Of a stretch of 64,000 nt of DNA, positions 1-8,581 are shown piece after piece. Under the pieces are notes generated by a model. That model searched no databases and was not told where the DNA came from. It worked only from the letters and a program-made list of their open reading frames with translations. The DNA lies in contig JAISUS010000028.1 of NCBI GenBank assembly GCA_031271965.1, positions 1 to 64,000 of the forward strand, given 5' to 3'. Origin of the DNA: Prevotella sp. Lineage in GTDB: Bacteria; Bacteroidota; Bacteroidia; Bacteroidales; Dysgonomonadaceae. The translations under genes were made by a program, and so were the position numbers. Numbering within the stretch: position 1 is the first letter of the stretch; every line of letters starts with the position of its first letter.

Positions 1-2433
1 CTTTCGAATGTACCAATCACCCGCAGCGGCATTCTCGATTCATGCTTGCTTATTCTCCACGACTGGTCAGGGTTCATTTCACTCGAGAATAAAGAAATAG
101 ACCAGGAACGCAAAATAATTAAAGAGGAATGGCGAAGCCGTAGCGGAGCAGTATCACGCATATGGGATAAAATACTACCCGTTTTGTTCGAAGGCAGTAA
201 ATATGCTAATCGCATGCCAATAGGAAGCATGGACGTTGTGGAGAATTTCGAATATCAGGAACTGAAAGATTATTATAAAGAATGGTATCGTCCCGATCTG
301 CAAGGAATCATTATTGTTGGTGATTTTGATGCCAAAGATGTGGAAACTAAGATTAAGAATCTTTTCTCCGATATTCCTAAACCGAAGGAGGCAAAAGAGC
401 GTATTTATTATACCGTACCTGACAATGAGGAGCCAATAACAATAATAGCAACTGATCCAGAACTAACATCTACCAGTATAGCGTTGCATTTCAAATATGA
501 CACTAAGAGTAAGGAATTTAAGCAATCGATTCAAGGCGTCTATTCCTCTATTCTTGATATGTTTATTTCACATATTCTTAGTGCCCGATATGGAGAAATT
601 GCACAAAAGAGTGATGCCCCTTTTCTCCGTGCATCAGTTTCAAACGGGGCTTTTCTGGTATCCCGAACCAAAATGGCATGGAATATTAGCGCAAGCTGCA
701 AAGAAGGCCAGATAACACAAGCCTTGGAGGCTCTGATAAGAGAAAGTGAACGTGCAAAGAAATTCGGGTTTCTCGATTCGGAAGTAGACCGTATAAAAGA
801 GAATCTGCTGCAAGCATACGCAAACTCATACAATAATAGAGACAAACAACGAACCGAAACATACTCTAACGAATACGTTAACAGCTTTATAGCGGATGGG
901 CCAATCCCGGGTATTGAAACAATGTACAGTTTGATAAAACAGTTACTGCCTCAGATCAATGCCGATGTGCTAAACAACTATTTTAAATCTATCAATCTGA
1001 CAAACAATTTATCAATCGTAGTAACCGGACCCGAGAAAAGCCAATTAGTATACCCTTCGGCAGAAGAATTAGTAGCTTTAATAAAGAAAACTAAGCTGGA
1101 GGATCTCACCCCTTATCAGGAGGACTCTTTAGATGAACCATTAATAAGCCAATTACCGGAAAAAGGCAAAATTGTGAAAACAGAAGAATCAGAATTCGAC
1201 ACAAAAACATGGATACTCTCAAATGGAGTAAAAGTAGTTCTCAAAAACACCGATTTTAAAGACGATCAGATATTGATGAGGTCTGTTTCTCCGGGAGGAA
1301 TATCCTTATTCGACGATCACGAAATATTCAATGCTGCACTTATTCCAAATATTCCGTCTATCGGAGGACTTGGAAACTTCAACAATGTAAATATCGGCAA
1401 AAAACTGGCAGGCAAATCGGTAGATGCAGCATGCTCAATAACACAGATTAAACAAGGTGTTAACATGAGTTCGAACAAAAAGGATATTGAGACAGCACTA
1501 CAATTAGTCTATTTAATGTATACATCGCCACGACAAGACAAACAGGCTTTTGATGCTTATACTGAACAATTGAAAAATGCTCTCAGAAATGCAGGTATGC
1601 AGCCGTCTGTAGCCTTCAGAGACAGTATCAGCCATGCAATGTACGGAGACAACCCCCGTACAAAGAATATAGAGATTAAAGACATCGCGACTTTGGATTA
1701 TAACCGGATGTTTGAAATGTATAAAGAATGTTTTGAGCACACGGCTCCTGCTATATTTACATTCGTGGGTACAATTGACGAAGAAACTTTACGCCCGCTA
1801 GTGGAACAATATCTGGCAACACTACCTGTAGGTGATAAGAATAAAGGGATAAAAGACCGCGATCTGAAAATTAACAAAGGAAAGACGATTGTGCATTTCA
1901 CCCGGGATATGGAAACACCAAAAACATCAGTATACAACCTTTACTCCGGCGTGTTGGATTATAATCAAAAGAACAAAATAGCACTCAATATTTTCAATCA
2001 GGTATTAGATCTTGTATTCACTCGCACGATTCGCGAAGAAGAAGGAGGAACCTATGGTGTAAATTCAAATGTTGAAATATCACAATTCCCTTTAGGACAA
2101 ACTACCCTGACAATGTCGTACACGACTGATTCAAGTAAAGTAGAAAATCTGAATAAAATAGCATTACAGGAAATTAAACGAATTGCAGAGGAAGGTCCCG
2201 AACTTACTGACTTCAACAAGGTTTTGGAGTTTATTAAGAAAAATCACGCCGACAGAATAAAAACCAACAATTATTGGTTATCCATTATCAATACTTATAA
2301 TTTCTATGGTGAAGATAATTATACGCTTTATCTCAATCTGGTAAATTCAATGACGCCCAATGACATAAAGAATATAGCAAAAGATATTCTGGATCAGGAT
2401 AATTATATAGAAGTTATTATGTTCCCAATATAG
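1..2433 (+). CDS. M16 family zinc metallopeptidase, 5' end missing
   Basis: This is the C-terminal 810 residues of a PqqL/pitrilysin-like M16 peptidase. The reading frame is open to the first base of the window, so the start and the zinc-binding HxxEH motif lie outside it. The remaining part shows the family's LILHDWSG stretch and the QERKIIKEEWR segment, which carries the third zinc-ligand glutamate region. A second, inactive M16 domain pair follows in the C-terminal half, including the RTIREEEGGTYGV motif typical of the substrate-binding R/Y region. Full-length relatives are about 930-950 residues, so roughly 130 residues are missing. In Bacteroidetes these are usually periplasmic or lipid-anchored peptidases that degrade peptides; the signal sequence cannot be seen here. 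Family assignment is secure, substrate is not. Confidence 0.9.
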   Translation, partial: LSNVPITRSGILDSCLLILHDWSGFISLENKEIDQERKIIKEEWRSRSGAVSRIWDKILPVLFEGSKYANRMPIGSMDVVENFEYQELKDYYKEWYRPDLQGIIIVGDFDAKDVETKIKNLFSDIPKPKEAKERIYYTVPDNEEPITIIATDPELTSTSIALHFKYDTKSKEFKQSIQGVYSSILDMFISHILSARYGEIAQKSDAPFLRASVSNGAFLVSRTKMAWNISASCKEGQITQALEALIRESERAKKFGFLDSEVDRIKENLLQAYANSYNNRDKQRTETYSNEYVNSFIADGPIPGIETMYSLIKQLLPQINADVLNNYFKSINLTNNLSIVVTGPEKSQLVYPSAEELVALIKKTKLEDLTPYQEDSLDEPLISQLPEKGKIVKTEESEFDTKTWILSNGVKVVLKNTDFKDDQILMRSVSPGGISLFDDHEIFNAALIPNIPSIGGLGNFNNVNIGKKLAGKSVDAACSITQIKQGVNMSSNKKDIETALQLVYLMYTSPRQDKQAFDAYTEQLKNALRNAGMQPSVAFRDSISHAMYGDNPRTKNIEIKDIATLDYNRMFEMYKECFEHTAPAIFTFVGTIDEETLRPLVEQYLATLPVGDKNKGIKDRDLKINKGKTIVHFTRDMETPKTSVYNLYSGVLDYNQKNKIALNIFNQVLDLVFTRTIREEEGGTYGVNSNVEISQFPLGQTTLTMSYTTDSSKVENLNKIALQEIKRIAEEGPELTDFNKVLEFIKKNHADRIKTNNYWLSIINTYNFYGEDNYTLYLNLVNSMTPNDIKNIAKDILDQDNYIEVIMFPI

Positions 2434-2671
2434 TAAAGGAGATAAGAAAAGTAATAGTTTTCCTTGATATTCTCGAAACAAGAGTTGGGTACATTTTAGG
2501 GTATAAATAAGTAAGGCATTAAATGTTTAGTCCTTATCAAATTTAGATAAATGATTTTCTTGTGGTTATAAATATCTTTCTTGTTGAATCAATTCGGTCT
2601 ACCCACTTCTATAAATTCGTTAAAATGAAAAGTTGGATTTACTTGTGGATTTCCTAAATTAAGCATTATTT

Positions 2672-2694
2672 CGAAAAAGTTATAAATTTAACTT
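2672..2694 (-). terminator. Weak terminator after the MarR/membrane protein pair
   Basis: Read leftward, AAGTTA-N6-TAACTT forms a six-pair stem directly followed by a run of five T. It lies a few bases beyond the stop codon of the membrane protein gene. The stem is short and AT-rich, so this is tentative. Confidence 0.4.
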
Positions 2695-2699
2695 CATTG

Positions 2700-3194
2700 T
2701 TATAATTTTTTCTTTTTCCATGGTTTAAACACTGATACCACAACTAAAAAGATGAGTATTGTAGATTGCATTCCCGAAAATATACCAATTAATGGAGTAT
2801 ATTGGGTTACATACATATTCGATAATGCCGTATCCCTTTCTGAGTTAGCAATTTCTAAACAATTATCTAACCATGGACTGAAAATAAATGTACCCACTAC
2901 TATAACAAAGATAGATACGATCCACTTGACAGTTATCCACCTGTGTTTGAAAAATCCCCAATTGGCAAATGTGCCATAGATTATTCCGGTAACGGTAGTC
3001 AACACCGCACCTGGTATTACCAGAATGTCATCAACCAGCCGCATAATGTAAAAGTACGAATATAGCTCATCTCCCGATTGAGGGTAAGCAAAGTAGATAA
3101 TACCCATGGTTACCACGCCAATTACCCACATCATCACAAATATGAGGTGAAACACTTTGAGAGTTTTCACTCCGTTAGTATTTAATTTTTTCAT
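2700..3194 (-). CDS. Small four-helix membrane protein, DUF2269-like
   Basis: This 164-residue protein has about four hydrophobic segments (roughly residues 12-34, 52-74, 86-106 and 135-157), a basic start and a lysine-rich tail (PWKKKKL), so it should sit in the inner membrane with its C-terminus inside. The first helix with HLIFVMMWVIGVV and the GAVLTTVTGI stretch resemble DUF2269-type integral membrane proteins, whose function is unknown. It follows the MarR gene by three bases and is almost certainly co-transcribed with it, which suggests it is a target of that regulator, possibly in resistance to a small toxic compound. The family call is by resemblance only. Confidence 0.6.
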   Translation of the reverse strand: MKKLNTNGVKTLKVFHLIFVMMWVIGVVTMGIIYFAYPQSGDELYSYFYIMRLVDDILVIPGAVLTTVTGIIYGTFANWGFFKHRWITVKWIVSIFVIVVGTFIFSPWLDNCLEIANSERDTALSNMYVTQYTPLIGIFSGMQSTILIFLVVVSVFKPWKKKKL

Positions 3195-3197
3195 AAC

Positions 3198-3623
3198 TTA
3201 TTTTATTATAGTATTTTGATATATTATATCTAACATCTTTCGCAATTGATCGTATTGTCCTGCATTGATGCCAGCTAAAACATCTTTTGTTGCAGTATCC
3301 GCAATTGCTAATATTTTCGGCAGAATAGCCTTTCCTTTATCTGAGACATAAATTCGATTTTTTAGTAATCGTTCCTGTTCTCTGATAATCAGTCCTTTCT
3401 TCTCTAAATTATCAATTGTCCGTTTTATGGCTGCAGCATCTTTAAATAGTAATTTGGCAATTTCATTTTGGCTTATTCCACTTCGATAATGTAAGCACCT
3501 GAGAACAATAAACTGCGAATGTGGCAAATCGATACCATGTAATAATAATTTGTCATTCAAATATTTTCCAATAGAAACAGAAGACCTGTTAAGTAATAAC
3601 CCTAATGATAGAAACTCATCCAT
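3198..3623 (-). CDS. MarR family transcriptional regulator
   Basis: This is a winged-helix regulator of about 141 residues. The helix-turn-helix is visible as SQNEIAKLLFKDAAAIKRTIDNLEKKG (given here in parts: SQNEIAKLLF then AAAIKRTIDN), followed by the wing LIIREQERLLKNRIYVSD, the usual MarR layout with dimerisation helices at both ends. I start it at the ATG encoding MDEFLSLG. The frame stays open 14 codons further upstream to a TTG, but that TTG lies inside a perfect palindrome that is better explained as the operator. The gene heads a two-gene operon with the DUF2269-like membrane protein, so it probably represses its own operon and is relieved by a small ligand that cannot be named from the sequence. 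Confidence 0.85.
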   Translation of the reverse strand: MDEFLSLGLLLNRSSVSIGKYLNDKLLLHGIDLPHSQFIVLRCLHYRSGISQNEIAKLLFKDAAAIKRTIDNLEKKGLIIREQERLLKNRIYVSDKGKAILPKILAIADTATKDVLAGINAGQYDQLRKMLDIIYQNTIIK

Positions 3624-3645
3624 ATATTTTTTTATGCAAAGATAT

Positions 3646-3673
3646 AAACAATATTGATTAGTCAATATTGTTT
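3646..3673. promoter_or_regulatory. Perfect palindrome, likely MarR operator
   Basis: AAACAATATTGA and TCAATATTGTTT form a perfect 12-base inverted repeat around the spacer TTAG. It sits 22 bases upstream of the MarR start codon, where a bound dimer would block transcription. The length and the TTGA/TCAA centre fit MarR-family sites. That this particular MarR binds it is inference from position. Confidence 0.65.
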
Positions 3674-3906
3674 TCAGATAATTATATTTGGTTATAAATT
3701 TCCAATTCTTTGATTAATGAGTTTGATTTTGAAAGTTATAGCGTTGAAAAAAGAATTGAATTCGTGATAGGAAAGTAGTTCAATGATATAATGAGTTGAT
3801 CTGATAATTGATATATGTAAAAGGGACAAGTAGTGCAGGATTAGCATAATTCATAAAGATTATTATGAATAGAAATTACTTTAGTTATTAAGTCCGGTAA
3901 AGAATG

Positions 3907-3938
3907 AAAGGAGATGCTTTTAGTGTCTCCTTTTATTT
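3907..3938. terminator. Terminator-like hairpin in a gene-free gap
   Basis: AAAGGAGA and TCTCCTTT are separated by 11 bases and followed by TTATTTATT. The hairpin lies alone in an 870-base stretch between the MarR gene and nrdD, with no recognisable gene ending at it. The rest of the gap before the direct repeats (about 3674-4043) is AT-rich and holds no convincing ORF. It may end a small RNA, or be left over from a lost gene. Confidence 0.4.
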
Positions 3939-4043
3939 ATTAAAATAATTAATTAAGAGAAGGTTCGGTTAGGTGTAATTTATTCAGCAATAGCTTCTGC
4001 ATATTCTTATAATATATTGTCTTTTGATTCTTTTTAAAATTTA

Positions 4044-4133
4044 TTTTGGAAAACTTTTTATGATTTTGTTTAATTTAATATTCTAATAATAAGTTTATTG
4101 TGTTTTGTTTTGGAAAACTTTTTTGATTTTGTT
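4044..4133. repeat. Pair of long direct repeats upstream of the nrdD promoter
   Basis: TTTTGGAAAACTTTTT followed by TGATTTTGTT occurs twice (4044-4070 with one extra A, and 4108-4133). The copies begin 64 bases apart, about six helical turns, so they present on the same face of the DNA. They end about 20 bases before the -33 region of the riboswitch transcript, a position suited to an activator or repressor. They do not match the NrdR box form I know. Confidence 0.6.
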
Positions 4134-4151
4134 GAAAAATATTTTGACTAT

Positions 4152-4185
4152 TTTGGTTATTCTTTCAAAGAATAATATACCTTTG
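4152..4185 (+). promoter_or_regulatory. nrdD: Bacteroidetes-type promoter for the riboswitch-nrdDG transcript
   Basis: TACCTTTG (4178-4185) matches the TAnnTTTG -7 element exactly. TTTGG (4152-4156) lies 21-22 bases before it as the -33 element, slightly longer than the usual spacing. Transcription would begin at about 4192, just before the aptamer. Confidence 0.6.
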
Positions 4186-4191
4186 TTTCTA

Positions 4192-4390
4192 TATATGGTT
4201 CCAGCTTAGAATGGATGAAAAGGGAATCAGGTGTAAGTCCTGAACTATCCCCGTAGCTGTAAAATTTCATGGTGTTAGCTAGACACTCACGCCACTGTCG
4301 ATGTATAGACGGGAAGGCTCTAGCTAAGAAATAAGTCAGAAGACCTGCCGTATATGCATTCGTAGCTTTCGGGTGAAAAGCAATAGAGAA
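4192..4390 (+). promoter_or_regulatory. Adenosylcobalamin (B12) riboswitch
   Basis: The conserved blocks of the cobalamin aptamer are present in order: GGGAATC-AGGTG with its pairing partner AGTCCTGAAC, then TCCCCGTAGCTGTAA, GCCACTG, GACGGGAAGG, and finally the B12 box AAGTCAGAAGACCTGCC (4333-4349). Such riboswitches bind adenosylcobalamin and switch off the downstream gene. It leads into nrdD, encoding a reductase that does not use B12. That arrangement is known for isozymes replaced by a B12-dependent enzyme when cobalamin is plentiful. The 5' and 3' limits (P1 helix) are approximate. Confidence 0.93.
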
Positions 4391-4430
4391 AATACGATCC
4401 TACCATAATCATAGAGTATAAGTATCATCG

Positions 4431-4486
4431 TGTATTTCTGGAGTTTCCGTCTGCTATATTTTTTGATAGAAATATAAAAGGAGGAG
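4431..4486 (+). promoter_or_regulatory. nrdD: Probable expression platform and strong ribosome binding site of nrdD
   Basis: TGTATTTCT (4431-4439) can pair with AGAAATATA (4468-4476), placing a helix directly against the Shine-Dalgarno sequence AAGGAGGAG (4477-4485), eight bases before the ATG. Strong Shine-Dalgarno sequences are unusual in Bacteroidetes, so this one may be part of translational control by the riboswitch. There is no clear intrinsic terminator with a U-tract between aptamer and gene, which also points to translational control. Confidence 0.4.
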
Positions 4487-4493
4487 ATATATT

Positions 4494-6701
4494 ATGATTC
4501 AGACAGTTGTAAAAAGAGATGGGCGCATAGTTGGCTTCAATGAGGAAAAAATTATGGCAGCCGTTCGTAGAGCCATGTTGCAAACAGAGTTAGGTGAAGA
4601 TTCGTCACTAATCAGGCGAATAACAGACTACGTTACATGTAGAGGCGAAGAGCAGATGACTGTGGAGCAGATTCAGGATATGGTTGAGTTGGAACTGATG
4701 AAGAGTAGCCGGAAAGAGGTTGCGAAAAAATATATTGCATATAGAGATCAACGGAGCATTGCACGTAAAGCAAAGACAAGAGATATGTTCCTTGAGATTA
4801 TCGAAACCAAGTCGACAGACATTACACGTGAAAATGCTAATATGAATGCCGATACTCCGGCGGGTATGATGATGAAATTCGCCAGTGAGACTACTAAACC
4901 CTTTGTGGATGACTACCTGTTGCTTCCTGAGGTAAAAGAAGCCGTCCGTCTGAATTATCTTCATATACACGATAAGGATTATTATCCGACTAAGAGTTTG
5001 ACCTGTGTACAACATCCATTGGACAAAATATTACAGCATGGATTCAATGCGGGGCATGGGGAGTCGCGTCCGGCAAAAAGGATAGAAACAGCAAGCATGC
5101 TGGCTTGTATTTCACTGGAAACGGCTCAGAACGAAATGCATGGAGGACAAGCTATTCCGGCATTTGATTTTTATTTGGCTCCGTTTGTTCGAAAAAGTTT
5201 TATTGAGGAAATAAAGGTTCTGGAGCAAATAAACGGGCAGGATTATAAACATCTTTATGATACCGGGATAAAAGACTATCTGCCCAAAGATTTGGATAGT
5301 TTGCAAGGGGACGAACGTATTGTGCAACATGCAATTAACCGTACAGTAAGCCGTGTGCATCAATCGATGGAAGCCTTTATCCATAATATGAATACAATTC
5401 ACTCTCGCGGAGGTAATCAGGTTGTTTTTAGTTCTGTTAATTACGGTACGGATGTGTCGGCAGAAGGGCGTTGTGTTATAAGAGAATTGTTAAATAGTAC
5501 AAGTCAGGGTGTCGGTAGTGGTGTTACTGCTATCTTTCCGATACAGATATGGAAAAAGAAAAGGGGAGTGAGCTATCTGCCTACAGATCGGAACTATGAT
5601 CTTTACATGTTAGCTTGTAAGGTTAGTGCGCGCCGTTTCTTTCCCAACTTTCTGAATCTGGACGCTACGTTTAACCAACATGAAGAATGGAACGAAAATG
5701 ATCCGCAACGTTTCAATTATGAAGTAGCAACAATGGGATGCCGTACACGTGTATTTGAAAACCGTTTTGGAAAGAAGACATCAATTGGTCGGGGAAATTT
5801 GTCTTTCTCTACATTGAACTTGGTTCGTACAGCTTTGGAATGCCGAAATATTGAAGACACAAAAGAGCGTATCGGTTGTTTTTACCGAAAACTGGATCAG
5901 ATGCTGGAATTGGCTGCATTACAATTGCATCGCCGATACGAATTTCAAAAGACAGCAGCACCAAAGCAGTTTCCTTTGTTAATGTCGGTTCTTTGGGAGG
6001 GGTGCGAACAACTAAAGGCGGAAGATTCAATCGAAAAGGTTATAAATCAAGGAACGCTGGGTATTGGTTTCATTGGCCTTGCCGAAGCATTGGTTGCCCT
6101 TGTCGGTAAACATCACGGAGAAGATGAGCAGTCGCAGAAACTTGGTTTGGAGATTGTGACTTATATGAGAGACCGGGTAACTGAATTCTCCGAAAAATAT
6201 CAACATAACTACAGTGTGCTTGCTACTCCAGCCGAAGGATTAGCAGGACGTTTTACCCGCCGGGACCGAAAAGATTTTGGATTGATAGAGGGTATTACAG
6301 ACCGTGAGTATTATACAAATTCAAACCATGTACCTGTATATTATTCATGTTCTGCTCATAAAAAAGCAAAAGTGGAAGCACCTTATCATGATTTGACACG
6401 CGGAGGACACATATTTTATGTTGAGATTGATGGTGATGCAACTCACAATCCGGAAGCTATAATGTCTGTTGTGGATATGATGGACAAGTATAATATGGGC
6501 TATACTTCTGTGAATCATAATCGCAATCGCTGCTTAAAGTGTGGATATGAAAATGCAGCATCTCAATTGGAGGAGTGCCCCAAATGCGGAAGCCATGAAA
6601 TAGATCGCCTGCAACGTATAACAGGCTATCTGGTCGGAACAACTGATAGGTGGAATAAAGCCAAATTAGCTGAGCTTAACGACCGTGTAATCCATGACTA
6701 A
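4494..6701 (+). CDS. nrdD: Anaerobic (class III) ribonucleoside-triphosphate reductase
   Basis: NrdD reduces ribonucleoside triphosphates to deoxynucleotides without oxygen, using a glycyl radical and formate. The 735 residues begin with an ATP-cone (about 3-95) for allosteric control. The active-site cysteines are visible at Cys171 (SLTCVQHP) and Cys416 (MGCRT). Near the C-terminus four cysteines (680, 683, 695, 698) form the zinc site, and RITGYLVG carries the radical glycine at about residue 711. Its activase nrdG overlaps its end by eight bases. Length and motifs are complete, so the enzyme should be active. It is controlled by the adenosylcobalamin riboswitch upstream, implying that a B12-dependent class II reductase exists elsewhere in the genome. 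Confidence 0.97.
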   Translation: MIQTVVKRDGRIVGFNEEKIMAAVRRAMLQTELGEDSSLIRRITDYVTCRGEEQMTVEQIQDMVELELMKSSRKEVAKKYIAYRDQRSIARKAKTRDMFLEIIETKSTDITRENANMNADTPAGMMMKFASETTKPFVDDYLLLPEVKEAVRLNYLHIHDKDYYPTKSLTCVQHPLDKILQHGFNAGHGESRPAKRIETASMLACISLETAQNEMHGGQAIPAFDFYLAPFVRKSFIEEIKVLEQINGQDYKHLYDTGIKDYLPKDLDSLQGDERIVQHAINRTVSRVHQSMEAFIHNMNTIHSRGGNQVVFSSVNYGTDVSAEGRCVIRELLNSTSQGVGSGVTAIFPIQIWKKKRGVSYLPTDRNYDLYMLACKVSARRFFPNFLNLDATFNQHEEWNENDPQRFNYEVATMGCRTRVFENRFGKKTSIGRGNLSFSTLNLVRTALECRNIEDTKERIGCFYRKLDQMLELAALQLHRRYEFQKTAAPKQFPLLMSVLWEGCEQLKAEDSIEKVINQGTLGIGFIGLAEALVALVGKHHGEDEQSQKLGLEIVTYMRDRVTEFSEKYQHNYSVLATPAEGLAGRFTRRDRKDFGLIEGITDREYYTNSNHVPVYYSCSAHKKAKVEAPYHDLTRGGHIFYVEIDGDATHNPEAIMSVVDMMDKYNMGYTSVNHNRNRCLKCGYENAASQLEECPKCGSHEIDRLQRITGYLVGTTDRWNKAKLAELNDRVIHD

Positions 6702-7209
6702 ACTTTCTATACTCGATATTATACATGATACAACCGTAGATGGTCCGGGCTTCAGGACATCCATCTATGCGGCTGGTTGTATCCATGAATGTTCGGGGTG
6801 TCACAATCCTCATTCATGGAATATGGCTAATGGAAGGTCTTACTCTGTGGATGAACTTTTGGGGATTATAAAAGAGGATGAATTTTCTAATGTAACATTT
6901 ACCGGAGGTGATCCTTTTATGCAAGTGGATGGTTTTACAGAGCTGGCAAGAAGAATCAGAAAAGAAACGTCTAAAAAGATATGGTGTTACACAGGATTTA
7001 CCTACGAGCAGATATTGAGATCGAACAAGTTAGTACAAATGCTTCCTTTCATTGATGTATTGGTGGACGGAAAATATATTGATAGTTTGAGGAATACGGA
7101 TCTTCAATTCAGAGGAAGTAGTAACCAGCGTATAATTGACATGCAAAAATCTTTATCCGGAGATAGAGTTATATTGCGGCGAGAAAATATATTTTTTATC
7201 GAACAATAG
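6694..7209 (+). CDS. nrdG: Anaerobic ribonucleotide reductase activating protein
   Basis: NrdG is the radical-SAM activase that installs the glycyl radical on NrdD. The 171-residue protein carries the cluster motif CIHECSGC (Cys29, Cys33, Cys36) and the TFTGGDPF segment that helps bind S-adenosylmethionine. The start ATG overlaps the 3' end of nrdD, so the two are translationally coupled and share the riboswitch. The length fits the family (about 155-175 residues). It is followed by a strong terminator. Confidence 0.95.
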   Translation: MTKLSILDIIHDTTVDGPGFRTSIYAAGCIHECSGCHNPHSWNMANGRSYSVDELLGIIKEDEFSNVTFTGGDPFMQVDGFTELARRIRKETSKKIWCYTGFTYEQILRSNKLVQMLPFIDVLVDGKYIDSLRNTDLQFRGSSNQRIIDMQKSLSGDRVILRRENIFFIEQ

Positions 7210-7273
7210 CGGTTCATTAATCAGAATTTACAGGCAAGTATTTGTTCGAATTCTATTTCTGGAACTACCATAT

Positions 7274-7312
7274 AAAGCCTTCATCATAAAAAAAATGATT
7301 GAAGGCTTTTTC
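7274..7312 (+). terminator. Terminator after nrdDG
   Basis: AAAGCCTTCA and TGAAGGCTTT pair perfectly around a 16-base loop in which ATCAT and ATGAT can extend the stem; TTT follows. It closes the nrdDG unit and separates it from the RND operon. Confidence 0.85.
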
Positions 7313-7468
7313 ATATCTTCTTGTTTTATTAGGTCTTTTTAATTTGAAGAGGAGCGCTATTCTTTTTATTGTTAATTTGCGTTAAATATAAAAGGGCTTA
7401 TTAAACGAAAAACACATCTGAAAGTCATACTTCTTTGGGAAGTTGAGTGCTTATTGAATCTTTATATT

Positions 7469-8554
7469 ATGAGTAAGAAAGTCAGAATATCGTTAGTCGT
7501 TATTATTCTATTGTTTATTGCCGGAATGGCGTTATATCCTTTTATCAAAAATAAATTATCCGAAGAAAAAGAAGTGCCTCCGGTATTTAAGTTATCAGAT
7601 AAAAAGGTTTTAAATACAAATGCTGTTATTATAAAAAATAATACTCTTAATAATATTTTTAGGACAACTGGGATTCTTATTCCTGACGAAGAGGTTGATT
7701 TGACTTTCGAAACCTCGGGAAAAATAACAAATATATATTTTCGTGAAGGGGTTCAAGTAAAGAAAGGTGAACTACTGGCTAAAGTTAACGACAAACCCCT
7801 ACAGGCCGAATTGCAAAAACTAGAGGCACAGCTTCCTTTGGCTCAGGATAGATTATTTCGTCAAAAATCCTTATTGGATAGAGATGCGGTGAGTAAGGAA
7901 TCATATGAATCTGTGAATACGGAATTGGAGAAATTAAAAGCTGACATAGAATTGGTCAAGTCACGTATTGCCCAGACGGAATTGAGAGCACCTTTCGACG
8001 GTGTGCTCGGTTTACGGCTTGTAAGTGAAGGTAGCTATGCTTCTCCAACAAGAATAGTTTCACGCCTTACAAAAATAATGCCTCTAAAACTTGAGTTTTC
8101 GGTAAATGAAGCTCAGGCTAATGATATAAAGGCAGGAACCCGGGTCGAGTTTAAAATGGTTAACGATCTGAGTATTTATTATGCTACAGTCTATGCTGTT
8201 GAATCAAAATTAGATGAATCGACATTGTCGCTTAAGGCCAGGGCAATATTTCCTAATCCGGGTGGAAAGTTAAAACCGGGCCATTCGGCTAGTGTTGAAA
8301 TAAAATTGCAGGAAATACAGAATACTATAGTTATTCCTTCAATATCTACTGTTGCCGAGATGGGACGAGATATAGCCTATATTTATAAAAGTGGTAAGGC
8401 TCACCAGATTGTTATCAAAAAAGGTATACGCACCGCATCTTCGGTGCAAGTTTTGGATGGTATAAGCGTTGGCGATACTCTCATTACCACAGGTGTAATG
8501 CAATTGAGGGATGGCTTGCCTGTCACTATAGAAAGCTATCTTGTAAATGAATAG
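7469..8554 (+). CDS. RND efflux pump periplasmic adaptor (MFP)
   Basis: This 361-residue adaptor bridges an inner-membrane RND pump and an outer-membrane channel. It has one N-terminal membrane segment after the basic start MSKKVRIS. A lipoyl half-motif and an alpha-hairpin with coiled-coil character follow (about 110-170, with ELQKLEAQLPLAQDRLFRQK). Next come the second lipoyl half (LRAPFDGVLGLRLVSEG) and a beta-barrel with a membrane-proximal domain. I prefer the ATG of MSKKVR; an in-frame TTG lies five codons upstream. Pump and TolC genes follow directly, forming a three-gene operon. No dedicated regulator adjoins it. Confidence 0.92.
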   Translation: MSKKVRISLVVIILLFIAGMALYPFIKNKLSEEKEVPPVFKLSDKKVLNTNAVIIKNNTLNNIFRTTGILIPDEEVDLTFETSGKITNIYFREGVQVKKGELLAKVNDKPLQAELQKLEAQLPLAQDRLFRQKSLLDRDAVSKESYESVNTELEKLKADIELVKSRIAQTELRAPFDGVLGLRLVSEGSYASPTRIVSRLTKIMPLKLEFSVNEAQANDIKAGTRVEFKMVNDLSIYYATVYAVESKLDESTLSLKARAIFPNPGGKLKPGHSASVEIKLQEIQNTIVIPSISTVAEMGRDIAYIYKSGKAHQIVIKKGIRTASSVQVLDGISVGDTLITTGVMQLRDGLPVTIESYLVNE

Positions 8555-8581
8555 TATTAATTTTGAATCAGGTAAATAAAT

